DNA of 64,000 nucleotides from Micractinium sp. NFX-FRZ (Eukaryota > Chlorophyta > Trebouxiophyceae > Chlorellales > Chlorellaceae), in the NCBI GenBank assembly GCA_029339195.1, contig JAPTJF010000061.1, positions 124,001 to 188,000 of the forward strand. The letters run 5' to 3'. Made by a program: the position numbers and the translations under genes. The notes under the pieces are model-generated. The model ran no database searches. It saw nothing but the letters and a program-made list of their open reading frames with translations, and was not told the DNA's origin. Positions 32,134 through 43,500 of this stretch are shown one piece after another (within the stretch, counting starts at the first letter, position 1; each line of letters begins with the position of its first letter).

Positions 32134-34453
32134 TCAGCCTCCGTCTGCGCTGGCGCTTGATGCGAGCACAGGGGACGGTGTGCCCACCGCCAGCATGTCG
32201 GCCAGCTGCTCCTCTTCGCCATCCACAAACCAGGAGCCTGCAACACACGGGCGGGGCAGGGCAGGGGGAGCAGGGGCAGGCGGGTGAGCAAGGGGAGCAG
32301 GGGATGCTGCCAGCACCGGCGCGCCTGCCGGCGCGCCGCATGGCTCGACAAATGCGTCTGGCAAGGCAGGAAACACCGCTCGGTGTTCCCGACCCCGGCA
32401 GGCTGCCAGCCGCCCCGCATGCTCGCACTGTGCCCCTTGCCCTCACTCCCTGCCCCTTGCCCCTTGCCTCTTGCCCTCACTCCCGGCGCACCTGGGCACG
32501 GCACTTGCTGCACTTGCGGGCGTGGGGACAGGATGAAGTTGAGCCCGTACAGCAGCGGGTTGGTGATGGGCTGCAGTGGTAAGGGAGGAGGGTGGGTTGG
32601 GTGGTCAGGCAACTGCTGGGACACACGGTGTGGGTTGCCTAAAGAAGCTTCCGGCCAGCTTCCTGCCACTCCAGCCGCCACCGCCCACACCAGTCCAGGC
32701 GGGTCTAGATCCTTCCAGAGCAAGCACCCACTATGGCTGCCTCTTGACATGTGCACAAGTCAAACTGGCACCTCAGCTAGCAATCTGAGCACTGCAGAGC
32801 AGCACCCTAACATGCACGCTCGCTCACCGGGTCACGCAGCTGCACGTCGGTCACTTCGTGCTGGTACACCCGCCCCCGCTTGTCCAGCCGGTAGATTGAG
32901 ATGCCGTCAAACGTGCCGGGGGTGCCCCCCAGACGCGGCGTCGCGTTGATCTGCCAGCGCAGCCTGCAGCAGGGCGGGGGTGTGGGGTGGCGGGTTTGCA
33001 GGGCCGACGGGTTTGAAGAACGCACGCGTGCTCAATCGCGACTTTGGCCTGCCCCGCCTTGGGTTCTGTTCTCGCTACCTCCCTCCCTCCTCCCGTCTGG
33101 CTGCCCAGCCCAACCCCCTCCTCCCATCCCACAGCCTTCCCCAAGCGCAGCTCAATCGACCCGCCCCTCGAGCAGCCGCCTGAACGAGTTGCCACCCGAC
33201 ACTCTTCCTCCACGCGGCCTCCAACCCTGTTAGCACACGCCCCGCCCTCTCGCCCGTGTCCTCACTTTATGACTTGGTCCTCGGGCTGCCAGATGCGCAG
33301 CACCCGCACGTTGGCCGCCTTGAGCAGCAGCTTCCCGTGGAAGCGGAGCCCCCAGAAGATGGCGCGGTACGTCTTGAGGCCGTGGAAGGACAGGTTGGGG
33401 TCCTTGAATGCGAGGTCGTCCCGGTAGATGGAGTCTACAGGGAGGGAGGGCACACGCGCAACGGGGGAGGGAGTCAGTTGGGTGCTGCCACGCTGACGAG
33501 CGGCCAAACACAGAACCGGAGGTGGGGGAGTCTGTCAGTTCGGTGCCACGCTCGAGAGGAGGGCAGCTGACAGTGGGCAAACGCCAGGCTGTGCGGCGGG
33601 GTGAGTGGCAGGCAGCAGCGTGGGCCACAGAGTGCTGCATCTGCCCAGCGCCGCTGCTGGGGCTGTGCAGCACGACTGCGCCGCAGCAGCACTTCAGGCT
33701 CGGCAGCACGCCGCAGCCGGCCCAACGCAGCAGCACACAGCACAGCAGCAGTCCAGCCCAGCACCCAGCAATGTGCTCACAGTTCAGGTCCTTGACAAAC
33801 AGCAGGGGGTAGTCCTCGCGCAGCGTGCGGATCGCATCCCCCACGTTTGCGAAAAACTCCTTCTCCGGGTCGCCGCGCCCGCCGCTGCCACCGCCGCTGC
33901 CACCAGCGTCGCCACCCTGCTGCCTTGGCGGCTGCGGCTGCGGCGGCTCATTCAGCTGCTGCACCTCCAGGCCATGGACACGGACCGGAACATCGCTGGC
34001 CGGCGCTGCCATTGCAGTGCCGTCCCTGCTGCTGCTACTGCTGCTGCTTTTGTTGCTGCGGGCACTGGTGCTGGGGAGAGAGGCCTCCCAAGCCGGCAGC
34101 ACACCTGCCGAGCCAGCGAGCGCCAAGCCGCCCTGCACCCAGCCCTGTTGTAGCTGTATCTGGTGCTGGTCCTGCCGCTGGGGGTGCAGCCGCGCTTGCC
34201 AAGACAGCTGCCAGGACGCCACGGAGAAGCTGCTACCGCTCACCGCGGGCTGTCCGCTGGCGCTCGCCGCCGGTGCTGCTGCGGCCCCTTCTGCCTGCGC
34301 GTCTGCTCGCCGCTCCAGCACCAGGGGCGCCTGGGGCGCCACCGCTCGCGCTGTGCGGGCCCTTCTGGTGGCAGGCGGTGAGGCAGCGGCTGGCGTGGCC
34401 CCGCCCGCCAGGCTGCAGCTTGTCGCTGCCCACATGGGATTCGAGCGAGTCAC
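32134..34453 (-). CDS. DUF2358 family protein, probable chloroplast protein
   Basis: Five exons (34453-33781, 33434-33266, 32963-32828, 32570-32492, 32237-32134) give about 386 residues. The family core spans exons 2-4: YSIYRDDLAFKDP, FHGLKTYRAIFWGLRFHGK, RIWQPEDQVIK, LRWQINATPR and IYRLDKRGRVYQHEVTDV. This matches the plant/algal DUF2358 (SnoaL-like fold) pattern. The N-terminal 220 residues are Ala/Ser/Gln-rich low-complexity sequence that begins like a transit peptide. The C-terminus is GSWFVDGEEEQLADML and a short Ser/Ala tail. Function of the family is unknown; plastid location is inferred. The intron before exon 2 uses a TAG acceptor. Confidence 0.85.
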
Positions 34454-34966
34454 ACGGTATCGCTGGCCTGGCTGGAAGAGGGCGGCACTGACGCTGCGCG
34501 AAGGTGGAGTCTCACAGTCTCTCGGGTTGGCTTGGGAGCACGCAAGAGTAGTCGGGGCAGCTCCTTGGCCTTGGATCGCGCTTCATTCCGCAATGGAAGG
34601 CCGCAGAGGCAATAATGGAGGATTGCTGACTGGACGGCACATGGTGATCAGGGGGCTCGATCAAGAGCAACCCCTTTCCAAGGGTGATTGTAAACATCTC
34701 ACCGTCGATAGAATTGAGCTACCGAGACGTAAACCGAGACCCGATACTGCTGGAGTGAGGGGGCCACAACCCACAACACGCAGGGTTCTTTCAGCTGAAC
34801 GCGCTGTTGCTCCAATGGCTACTTAAGTAACGATCTGTGCACGGCGCTGGCACGCACATTGATGGGCAGCGGCTGAGAGCAAGCCCCGACGCGCGCCGCC
34901 GCCGCCCCGCCAACACTGCCGCCGGACAAGCCAGGCGGCCGGGCCTCCTCTGCTGGCGAGTTTGGC
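34454..34966. promoter_or_regulatory. Divergent intergenic region, DUF2358 gene / small ORF
   Basis: About 510 bases between divergent starts. Positions 34640-34830 are notably AT-richer than the surroundings, which fits a promoter. No specific element recognised. Confidence 0.35.
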
Positions 34967-35567
34967 ATGCGTTACTACGTGGACTACAAGTGCGGCCCCA
35001 AGGGCGTGAAGCGGAGCTTCCAGGTGAGGCCCGGTACGGCATGCGAGGGACACGTGCTGTGCGCGCTATGCTGTGAATGCTGTGTTCCCGCCCAGCTGGC
35101 CACGCTACCACACCTGGTTGGGGACCGATCGGTACCGGTGCACATGCTGTGCTATGATGGGCCCCGACTCGAGGGTCTATCGAGCAGTTTGCGCGTGATG
35201 CACGGCAGTGTGCCTGCTGAGCTCCCGACGTCAGCCCACCCTGTGGCCCGTCCGCCACGTCCCCTCAAGCCTCCCACCCACCCAACCCGCGCCTTCTTCG
35301 TGTGACATCCCACCTGCAGGTGTGGCCCTCCCCCCACGTGACCCAGACCGGACACATCGACAAGCTGCCCTGGGACTACCAGATCCTGCCCAACGGCCGC
35401 CAGGTGGGCCACTGGGCAGTGCTTGTGCAGGCCGGCGGCCAGCAGGCAGGCAAGGGGAGTGGCGCTGGGCAGCGCAAGCGCAAGCGCTCCCCCACCCTGC
35501 ACGCTTATTTTGCCTCTCCATCCATCTTATCTGCTACTGCCTGCAGATCCTCACTGGATCCAACTGA
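34967..35567 (+). CDS. Possible small spliced protein of 53 residues
   Basis: Three exons (34967-35023, 35320-35403, 35547-35567) with consensus GT-AG sites join in phase, all introns phase 0, to a 53-residue protein beginning MRYYVDYKCGPKGVKRSFQ and ending ILTGSN. It contains one Cys, several aromatic residues and WPSPHVTQTGHIDKLPWDYQ in the middle exon. I do not recognise the family. A TGTAA word at 35871-35875 lies about 300 bases downstream. Support is the coherent splicing and the balanced, non-low-complexity composition; it could still be chance or part of a longer transcript. Confidence 0.45.
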
Positions 35568-36056
35568 GCCACACATCCAGCTGGGCAGTACACCTTCAAA
35601 CAAAGCGGTGCACGACTGAAGGCCAAGCCCTCGACGGCCGCCCAGGCACACAGGCCCTGCGCTGCGCGTACCAGAACAGCCCCAGCCATATGGCGACCGC
35701 GTGGGCGGCAGCGCTCCAAATGGTGCAGCACACCGCATGTCACCAATGAACGAGCGGCACCGGCTTATTACTTCGATTGCTGAACAAAAACGAGAGAGAC
35801 ACGCATGCACAGTGGTGCCGCTCAGATGACACATGTATAATGAGAGTACCTTGACCCAACTACCAATGTTTGTAATGTTCACATTGACCCGCATGCGGAG
35901 GAGGGCAGCGGGCCCAGCAGGGACCACTGGCAACCAGCAGCACAGCGGTGAACGGCTGGTGGGCTGCATTGGGGATACGATGGCAGCAGCACCCACCGTA
36001 GAGGAAAATCTGTGGCACGCAGGCGTGGTAGTGCTAGCATGCGGCAACACAAGCGC
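35568..36056. other. Convergent intergenic region
   Basis: Between the small ORF (+) and the ankyrin gene (-). AT-richer than the genes at 35755-35890, with a sense TGTAA at 35871-35875. Nothing else seen. Confidence 0.4.
35871..35875 (+). terminator. Candidate TGTAA polyadenylation word
   Basis: Sense TGTAA in an AT-rich patch about 300 bases past the small ORF; supports a plus-strand transcript ending here. Confidence 0.35.
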
Positions 36057-37149
36057 TCATACAACTGCTGGCTTGGCTGCGCCGGTTGCGGGGCGGGAGG
36101 CGGGCCTGCTGGCGGGGGCGCTGCCGGGGCCCAGCGAGGACCGGCGGGGCGCAGGCGCAGGGCTGCCCGCCTTTGCCCTGCCGCCCGCACCTGCCGTGCT
36201 GGCGCTGGTGCCGGGGCGTGATCCTGCCCGGATGCTGGCAGCCGAGGTGGCCGCCGGGCTGGCGCCGCTAGAGCCAGGGGGTGTGCCGCCCGCGCTAGCC
36301 GCACCCCCTGCGGCCCCCGCCTTGGCGCCCAGCCGGCTTGTTGCGGGCGTGCTGCCCGCTGCCCGGCTTGTTGCAGGCGTGCTGCCTGCTGCCTTGCCTG
36401 ATGCTGGCGGCTTGCCCTTCTTCTTGGACGCAGCAGCAGCACCTGCTGCTGCCTGGGCTGCCAGGCGCTCCTGCTCTGCCGCTGCAGCTTGTACCGCCCG
36501 CTGTGCCTCCTCCTCTGCTGCCGCCCGCTGTGCCTCCTCTGCCGCGACCCGCTGCCTGTCCTCCTCCTGCCGCCGCGCCTCCTCCTCCTCCGCCTGCCGG
36601 CGCACCCGCTCCTCCTCCTCCCTGCGCTGCCGCTCCCGCTCATCGGCCGCTGCCTGCTCGCGCTCACTCTGCGCGCGGGCAGCTGCTGCCGCAGTATCCA
36701 TCTCTTCTCGCAGCCGCTCCACTGCCGCCGCCCCGCCCTCCGTCAGCTGCCGCAGCAGCGCCCGGCAGGCCGGGCTGCGTGCCAGGCTGGCAGGGGGGTT
36801 GCCATACGCGTTGCGCACGTTGATGGAGGCGCCCTTGTACACCAGGAACCGCACGACGTCCAGGCTGCAGGCAGTGAGAGGGGAGAAGCAGGAATTAACA
36901 CAGAGGCTGTGAAAGTCGAGTTGAGCATTCCTGCTACAGATGTACAGGGCCGTACGGTCGCCTATGTGAGGTGTACCTGCCGGAGATAGCGCCCAGGTGC
37001 AGCGGGCAGTTGTCCAGCACGCCCCGCTGGTTCACGTCCGCCCCGGCCGCAATCTCTCGCTCCACGGCCGCACAGTCGCCCTTGTAGGCGGCACAGTGCA
37101 GGGGGCTGTCTTCCGCCGCCTCGCCGCTGGTGCTGTCAATGCCTGGCAT
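36057..37149 (-). CDS. Ankyrin-repeat / coiled-coil protein
   Basis: Two exons (37149-36977, 36864-36057) give about 326 residues. Ankyrin-type helices occupy the first 85 residues: SPLHCAAYKGDCAAVEREIAAG-ADVNQRG, CPLHLGAISG, then LDVVRFLVYKGASINVRNAYGNPP. A highly charged Glu/Arg/Gln/Ala coiled coil follows (about 110-190), then a Pro/Ser/Gly/Ala-rich tail containing a near-perfect tandem GSTPATSRAA-type repeat and basic patches. Ankyrin repeats mediate protein binding; the coil suggests oligomerisation. No signal or transmembrane segment. Partner unknown. Confidence 0.75.
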
Positions 37150-37756
37150 TGCCCGCTGTCACCCGCTGCTTCGGACCCACGCTTGCTGTTTCAGTCGAAG
37201 GGGTGTCGGGCCTTCCTTGCAGGGTCCAAAGGCTTGCAAGAAACGGTCAACACCGGCCACCGTGCCGTGCTGTGCTGTGCTGCCACGCTCGCGCACTTGC
37301 TTCTGCAACTCTGGACATCGCCCTGAGACATCGAGTTGCATTTCCATAATTGGAGGAGCGCCCCACGCTTCAAAGCGGCCTCCCCGGACGACAAGCTGCA
37401 AAAGAGGGCGCGGCGGTGCGCCATCTCCGCATTTTCGGGTTGTCCGAGACACTGACGACGCAGACACAGAGGGGATATAGGCGCCTTCCCTGCAGCTTTG
37501 GGCATTGTCGACGCCGGGCGGCTGGGTAAGCCCCTATGCCTGGTAGCAGTGCACAGTATCCACTATGTATTGCTGCATGTTTCACGCGCGCCGAAGCGCA
37601 TGCCGCTGCGCTCTGCCCCTCCCGCTCTGCCGCCGCCGCCGCCGCCGCCGCCGCTGACGTTGCCGCCTGCCGCGCCTTTACAACTCTTCCTGTGCACCGC
37701 TGTGCACCCTGCTGCCTTTGCATGCAGGTAGAGCCTGAAGGCGGCAGCGCGGCACA
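37150..37756. promoter_or_regulatory. Divergent intergenic region, ankyrin gene / RPB5
   Basis: About 600 bases between divergent starts, expected to hold both promoters. A CCG trinucleotide run lies at about 37630-37655. No coding sequence supported. Confidence 0.35.
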
Positions 37757-39935
37757 ATGGACTTTGCACAGCGGATGTACCGCATCCGCAAGACGTGCCT
37801 AGAGATGCTGCTCGACCGCGGCTACTTGATCACAGAGGTGCTCACTCTAAGAGGCCGGGCGGGGGCAGCACAGCATGGATGGCTGTGCATAGCCGCATGC
37901 GTGCCTTTTGCTTTGAGCTTGTATGGTGGTGTTCGGAGGCTGCTTGCTCGCCGCAGTGCTGCGTCAAGCTGACGTGCGAACCTGCAGCTGCCTGCCGCCG
38001 GTGCTGCTTCTTCCGTCACCCTCTGCCGCCTGCATGGTGTGGTGGTAGGACGCGTAAGCATCTGTTCGTGGGGCAAGTTGTAAACCTCCCTCTGGCATTT
38101 TTTGCGCTTTCCACTCCCCCGCAGGAGGAGAAGGACGCCAGCCGCGAGTCGTTCATGGACAAGTTTGGGCCCGACGTGCGGCGGGAGGACCTGACCATCA
38201 TGGCTTCCAAAATGGTGCGCACGCCGACACTGCCGTGTCTTGCTGTGCAGGCCCATGTGGATTGCTGTGCAGCATGGTGCACCAACGCTGCTGTTCATGT
38301 GCTGCGGGCTCCGTTGGAGCGTGCGGCACAGGTTGGTGGGGCAGGGCACGTAGCAGTAGCGCGCCCGCGTGGCCGTGCTCCCTCACCACGTGCTGTGCAC
38401 TCACCGCCCGCCTCCTTTCAGCCTTCCTTCCCCCTCGGCACCGCCGCCACCGGTGCCACATCACCGCCCCCACCGCCACGTCACCCCCACGTGTTTGCTG
38501 CCTGCAGGACGACCCCACGGAGCAAATTTTTGTCTTCTTCCCAGATGAGCCCAAGGTGGGGGTGAAGACGATCAAACTGCTGGCGGAGCGCATGCGCAAC
38601 GAGGGGGTGCAGCGCGCCGTCATGGTCACGCAGGTGCGTGCGCCTCTTGTGTCCTCCACAGCCGGCAGCACGAGGTGCTGGGGTGTTGGGGCTGAGAGTG
38701 AGTGGTGGGACGAGGAGTGCGGCGCGTCGTGTTGGCGACGCAGGCGCGGCCTCTGGCTGGGGGGAGGTGAGGCGTGCAGAGGGGGGCACATGGGTGTGGT
38801 TTGCTGCTGGGCTCGTGCGCGATGAGCGGTTGGGGTGCGCCGTCATGGTCACGCTGTGTGTGCTGTGACCGACAGGCTGGGCAGCGTGGTATGGTGCACC
38901 GGTGGGTGCTGCTCAATGTTGCCATTGGCGACTGCTGGCGCTGGCCACGCCCTGTGCTGCTGCGGCGGCAGCGGTGCGCCGCTGCGCATGCCGCGAGAGC
39001 ATGCCCATTGCCAACCCACCCCTCACAACCCGCCTGCCCCGCTCTGTCCACTCCCCGCCTGCCGCAGGCCAACATGACGCCTTTTGCCAAGCAGTGCCTC
39101 TCGGAGATGGCGCCCAAGTACTACATTGAGCTCTTCCAGGTGGGCGCTGAGGGCTGACAAGAGGTGGCTGGCTTGGGTGCAGCTGAGTGCAGTTGATTGT
39201 GCAGGCTGGAAGAGCGGTGCCTGGTCTGGTGTGTGCTGCCTTGCCTTGTGGAGAGGCGCGTACAGCCGGGGCGGCTGGGCGGCAGGCGGGGTTATGAGCA
39301 GGCGCCACACCCGCCCCTGTGCCGTGCCTGCTGCGCCAGCTGTGCCCCTCGCTCCCGCAGGTGGCTGAGCTGCTGGCCAATGCGATGCACAGAGTGCTGT
39401 CCCTGCCTGTACCTGCTGCGCTTGCTGTGCCTCATGTCAATTGGAAGGCAAGGGTGCGTGGTGCTGTGTTGGGACCGGTGGCTTTAGTATTATGTGCCCA
39501 TGTGCCTCACGCTGCACGCGCCGCGCCTGCTGTGCTGCGCAGGAGGCGGAGCTGCTGGTGAACATCACCAAGCACACGCTGGTGCCGCAGCACCGCATTC
39601 TGACCCGGGAGGAGAAGCAGACGCTGCTGGACCGCTACAAGGTGGGTGGGCCAGATGGTTACGTGGGGTCCGGGGGGATGGAGGGAGGGCGGGAGGGCGT
39701 GCTTGACCCCAAGAGGGAGTTGCCCGCCGCTAGTGCCATGCGCTGCAACGTGTTGCATACTCAACTTTCGGCTTGCTCCCTGTTGGCGCCTGCAGGTCAA
39801 GGACACCCAGCTGCCGCGCATCCAGTTCAACGACCCGGTGGCCCGCTACTTTGGCATGACCCGGGGGGCCGTGGTGCGCATTGTGCGGCCGTCTGAGACA
39901 GCGGGCCGCTACGTCACATACCGCCTGTGCGTGTG
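37757..39935 (+). CDS. RPB5: RNA polymerases I, II and III shared subunit RPABC1 (RPB5)
   Basis: Six exons (37757-37837, 38125-38214, 38508-38633, 39068-39139, 39543-39641, 39795-39935), all introns phase 0, give 202 residues, close to the family's usual 205-215. The N-terminal jaw domain has [51 protein letters not shown] and [21 protein letters not shown]. The C-terminal assembly domain, shared with archaeal RpoH, has [40 protein letters not shown] and [21 protein letters not shown]. It is a common subunit of the three nuclear RNA polymerases. Introns 3 and 4 hold copies of adjoining exon edges. Confidence 0.95.
38600..38860 (+). repeat. Copies of the RPB5 exon 3 tail in intron 3
   Basis: The exon 3 end (GCGCGCCGTCATGGTCACGCAG, about 38612-38633) recurs at about 38832-38856 (shared GTGCGCCGTCATGGTCACGC), with flanking similarity reaching back to about 38800. 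A weaker third copy sits at about 38715-38755 (GCGCGTCGTG...GACGCAGGCGCGGCCTCT). Neither copy keeps a good GT donor at the matching position. Confidence 0.7.
39355..39453 (+). repeat. Copy of RPB5 exon 5 start, forming a possible 31-codon exon
   Basis: A CCGCAG acceptor at 39355-39360 is followed by sequence reading [13 protein letters not shown], against [13 protein letters not shown] of real exon 5 at 39543. The copy stays open and reaches a GGGTGCGTG donor at 39453/39454. The segment 39361-39453 is 93 bases, phase 0 at both ends. It could be a decayed duplicate or an alternative exon. Confidence 0.7.
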
Positions 39936-40557
39936 AGGGACGCCGGCGGCATGCTGCGCGTGCGTGCTGTGTGGGCCGCCCAGTTGGCCCCCAGCTGCCT
40001 GTCCCAGTGCAACCCTCCTTTCTAGCTACCCACGTTCCGCCCCATCCATCCTTCTTTGCTGCCTTGTGTTGCTCCGTGGCCTAATCCCCTACCCCTACCC
40101 CTGACCCCCACCCGGCACTCTTCATCCCCGCCTTGACCTGCTACGCTGTCCTGCTGCCCTTTGCTTACTGCTACGATTCCTAGCACCCCTGTTATGTGAC
40201 ACTACTCCTGAGCCCAGCGGCAAAGGCCTGATGGAGTGGGGAACCCTGACGAGGGGGGCAGCAAGCCAGGGGCAGTGGCAGAAGCTGCGCCACGTCAGCG
40301 CCGCCACCAGGTAGAAAGCCCATCCGCACCTGTCGGCGCCGATCACGCGAGTGCGGCAGGTTGCGGCCGATCTCTGCATTTGGGTGTGCTTCCGATTCGC
40401 TCTGCTGGGGTCCGGCACGACAAACGAGCTACATCAGCAGCGCCCAGCTCCTTGCCCCCTTGAAGCGTAGCGGGAAGCGGTTTGGCGCCCCTATTTTGAA
40501 GCTGCGGCGTTATAGTACCTTCAGGGGCGAGGGGCGGCGGACGAGGGCCGGGGCAAG
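39936..40557 (+). other. Intergenic between RPB5 and UVR8
   Basis: 3' UTR of RPB5 and promoter/5' UTR of UVR8 on the same strand. No TGTAA word was seen. A CCCCTA-rich tract lies at about 40085-40110. No coding sequence supported. Confidence 0.4.
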
Positions 40558-43500
40558 ATGGCCGGCCAAGAACAAGGGAGCCAGGTCGTCTCACTAGCCT
40601 GCGGCAGTTCACATAGCGTGGCGCTGCTTTGTGAGTGCCGATGGGGATGCGCGCAGTGTCCGAGGGCTGTTGCCTCCTGAAATGTGCTGTGCCGCTGGCG
40701 GGGTGTGCGGCTGTCGACAAGCCGCTCACAGCCTACCGGCGCAGCTTCCCTCCCGCCTTTTCGCTTGCTTAATGCCTAAGTTCTGTGGCATTCCTTTTAC
40801 TTTGAACACACGCCATCCTGTCTGCTGCGCTTATGGCCGGGGCCACAGCTCCTTGCGGCCCCTCGTCACTGCCACTGCTGCTGCCGCCGCCTGCCCCATG
40901 CCCCCCGTGCAGCCACCCCAGCAGGCAGCATGGTGCTGAGCTGGGGGCGAGGAGAGGACGGGCAGCTGGGGCACGGCGATGCAGAGGACCGGCTGCGCCC
41001 GCAGGCTGTGTTCACACTGATCAACCGAGGCGTCAGCCAGGTGGCATGCGGAGCCGAATACAGCGTGGCAGTGGCGGGCGCGGGCACCGAGAAGCAGCTG
41101 TTTTCGTGGGGCTGGGGAGACTTTGGCAGGCTGGTGAGTGGGGAACGAGAGTGCAGGCAGGCCTGCTTGGCAGCCTGCCTGCAGCCGTGTGCATGCAGCC
41201 AGTGTGGCGGAGATGCAGCCGTGTGCATGCAGCTGCCACCGGCCACCGTAAGAACCCTGCCTGCATGTTGGTGTGTGCAGCAGCAGCTTGCGAGCAGGCA
41301 CGAGGGCCCGGCATCACTCGGGGCATGCTTGCCTGGCCTGCGGTGCGCTGCGTTGCGCTGTGCTGTGCTGAGCGTGCTGCTACCCATGCTGTGCTGTGCT
41401 GCAGGGCACGGGCGACTGCCGAGACGTGTTCATCCCCTACCCGCTCCCCTCGCTGGCCAGCAAGGTGGTGGTCAGCGTGGCTTGCGGGGACACACACACA
41501 CTGGTGGCCACCGACGGCGGAGAGGTTTTCAGCTTTGGGTGAGCCTGCAGGCCTGATGTGGCCGTGGGGGTACCTGAGGGCTGATGCGGCGTGGGCAGAG
41601 AGGAGGGGGTCACGGCGTGCAACGCCGCGGCCTTCTGCTGCCTGCCTGCCTTGCTGGCGTTCTGCAAGAGACCGGGCATGGCATGTCGTGATGCCACAGC
41701 CGTGCCGCCATGAATATGCTCGACAGCAGGCGGGCAGGGGCTGCCTGGCCGAGGCACAAGGGCTGGGTGCTCCTGGTGTGCGATGCACCCTTGTTCTGGT
41801 GGGTGGGCTGGGCTGGAAAGCACAGGGGGGATGTCAAAGCTGGTGCCATGCTGCGCCCCACTCACACCTCTGCAGGCGCAACCAGAACGGGCAGCTTGGG
41901 CTGGGCAGCATCCAGGACTGCCTGCTGCCGCAGCAGGTTGTGGCGCTGCAGGTGGGGTGGGGGCGGGCGGGCGGGAGAGGGCTGGAGAGGGCGGCTTGAA
42001 CATATGGAACAACATGTGCGCATACTTGGGTGCATCATGCGTGCAAAAGTCTCGTTCCAGCACATGCCTGCTGCTCATCAGCTGCCTGCTTGCCCCGCCC
42101 CGCCCCGCCCCCTGGCCCCACCCATCCCCGCCCCCTGCAGGGCAAGCGGGTGCTGCGGGTGGCCTGCGGCGCGGAGCACTCGAGCTGCGTGACGGATGAG
42201 GGGGAGGTGTACTGCTGGGGGTGGGGGCGGTACGGCAACATTGGCGACGGCGAGAGCCAGGACCGGCACCTGCCCACAAAGGCCAAGGGCCTGGAGGGGG
42301 TGAAGATAGCGCAGGTTGCCTGCGGATGGAGGCACAGGTGAGTCCCCCCGTTGGGCGAGGCAGGGCGGGAGGGGCAGGCGGGAGGGGCTGTGCTGCCATG
42401 CACGCTCGCCGGCCTGAGTGTGCGAGAGCGAGCAGCGGTTGTGTGCTGCGTGACGCACCCTTGCCAAGGCGCTGCCCCTGTTGCTGCTGGTCGTTTGTTG
42501 GTTGGTTGGCAGCTCGCCTGACGTGGCACGCATGGCCACCGCCTGCGCACCCCTCAGAAGCTGCTGCTCTGCCAGCGCACACGCAGCACAGCGCAGGTTT
42601 GCTCGGAGGTTCTGCAACGCTCGCACGCTCCCCTGCCCCACCCTCCCCTTCCCTGCAGCATTGCGGTGGATGAGGAGGGGGCGATGTACACCTGGGGATG
42701 GGGCGCCTACGCGCAGCTCATGCACGGAGATCGCAAGTGAGCAGCGGCCCGCCCGCAACACGCCAATGCAAGAGGCCATGTCTGTGCTGCATCATTCCCC
42801 CATCGCCAGCGCACCGCACACCCACCCAGCTCCTCCTCTTGCACACACGCGCCTGCTGGCCTGCGGGCCTGCTGTGCACCGGCCGTGCTGCCGTGCGCGC
42901 TGGGTGGAAGGGTGCCACGTCGCCAGGGCTCAGTCTGATGCAAGCTCCCCGGCACCCTCACCGTGCCCTGCCTTGCGCTGAGCATCGCGTGCGGTGCTGC
43001 CTCCCACCTGCCCCTCATGCAGCGACCAATACATCCCCAAGCGTGTGGAGGCCCTCAAGCAGCAGCGGGTGGCCCTGGTATCGGGCGGCTGGCGGCACAC
43101 CCTGGCGGCGGACAGCGAGGGGCGGCTGTACGCGGCGGGGTGGAACCGGTTTGGGCAGTGCGGCGTGGGCAGCAACGAAGATGTGGTGGAGCCGCAGCAA
43201 GTGCAGGTGCCAGGGGCATACGGTCAGCAAGTGCCAACCCGGGTGGCGGTGGCGGTGGCGGTGGACCATGGTTGCTGGCCGGGGGGTAGTGTGATGTGGC
43301 GGCAGCAGCGGATTGTCTGAGGAGGAGGGTGCAGCCTTTCATTTGTGGGTTCAGGCTGGGTGGTCAAGCGAGGCTCGCTTCCAACCAACGGCGGATGGTG
43401 TGCACAGGTTCAGCGGCGCATGCTTGCCCCGTGCCCCCTCGTCGCTGGCTCTCAGTAGGAGAGACATGACCTTCGTGGGACCCTGCTGCGCCCTGCACCC

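Noticed and set aside
41437..42582. 381-codon minus-strand open frame antisense to UVR8
   Set aside because: Same reason: shadow of the coding strand in GC-rich sequence.
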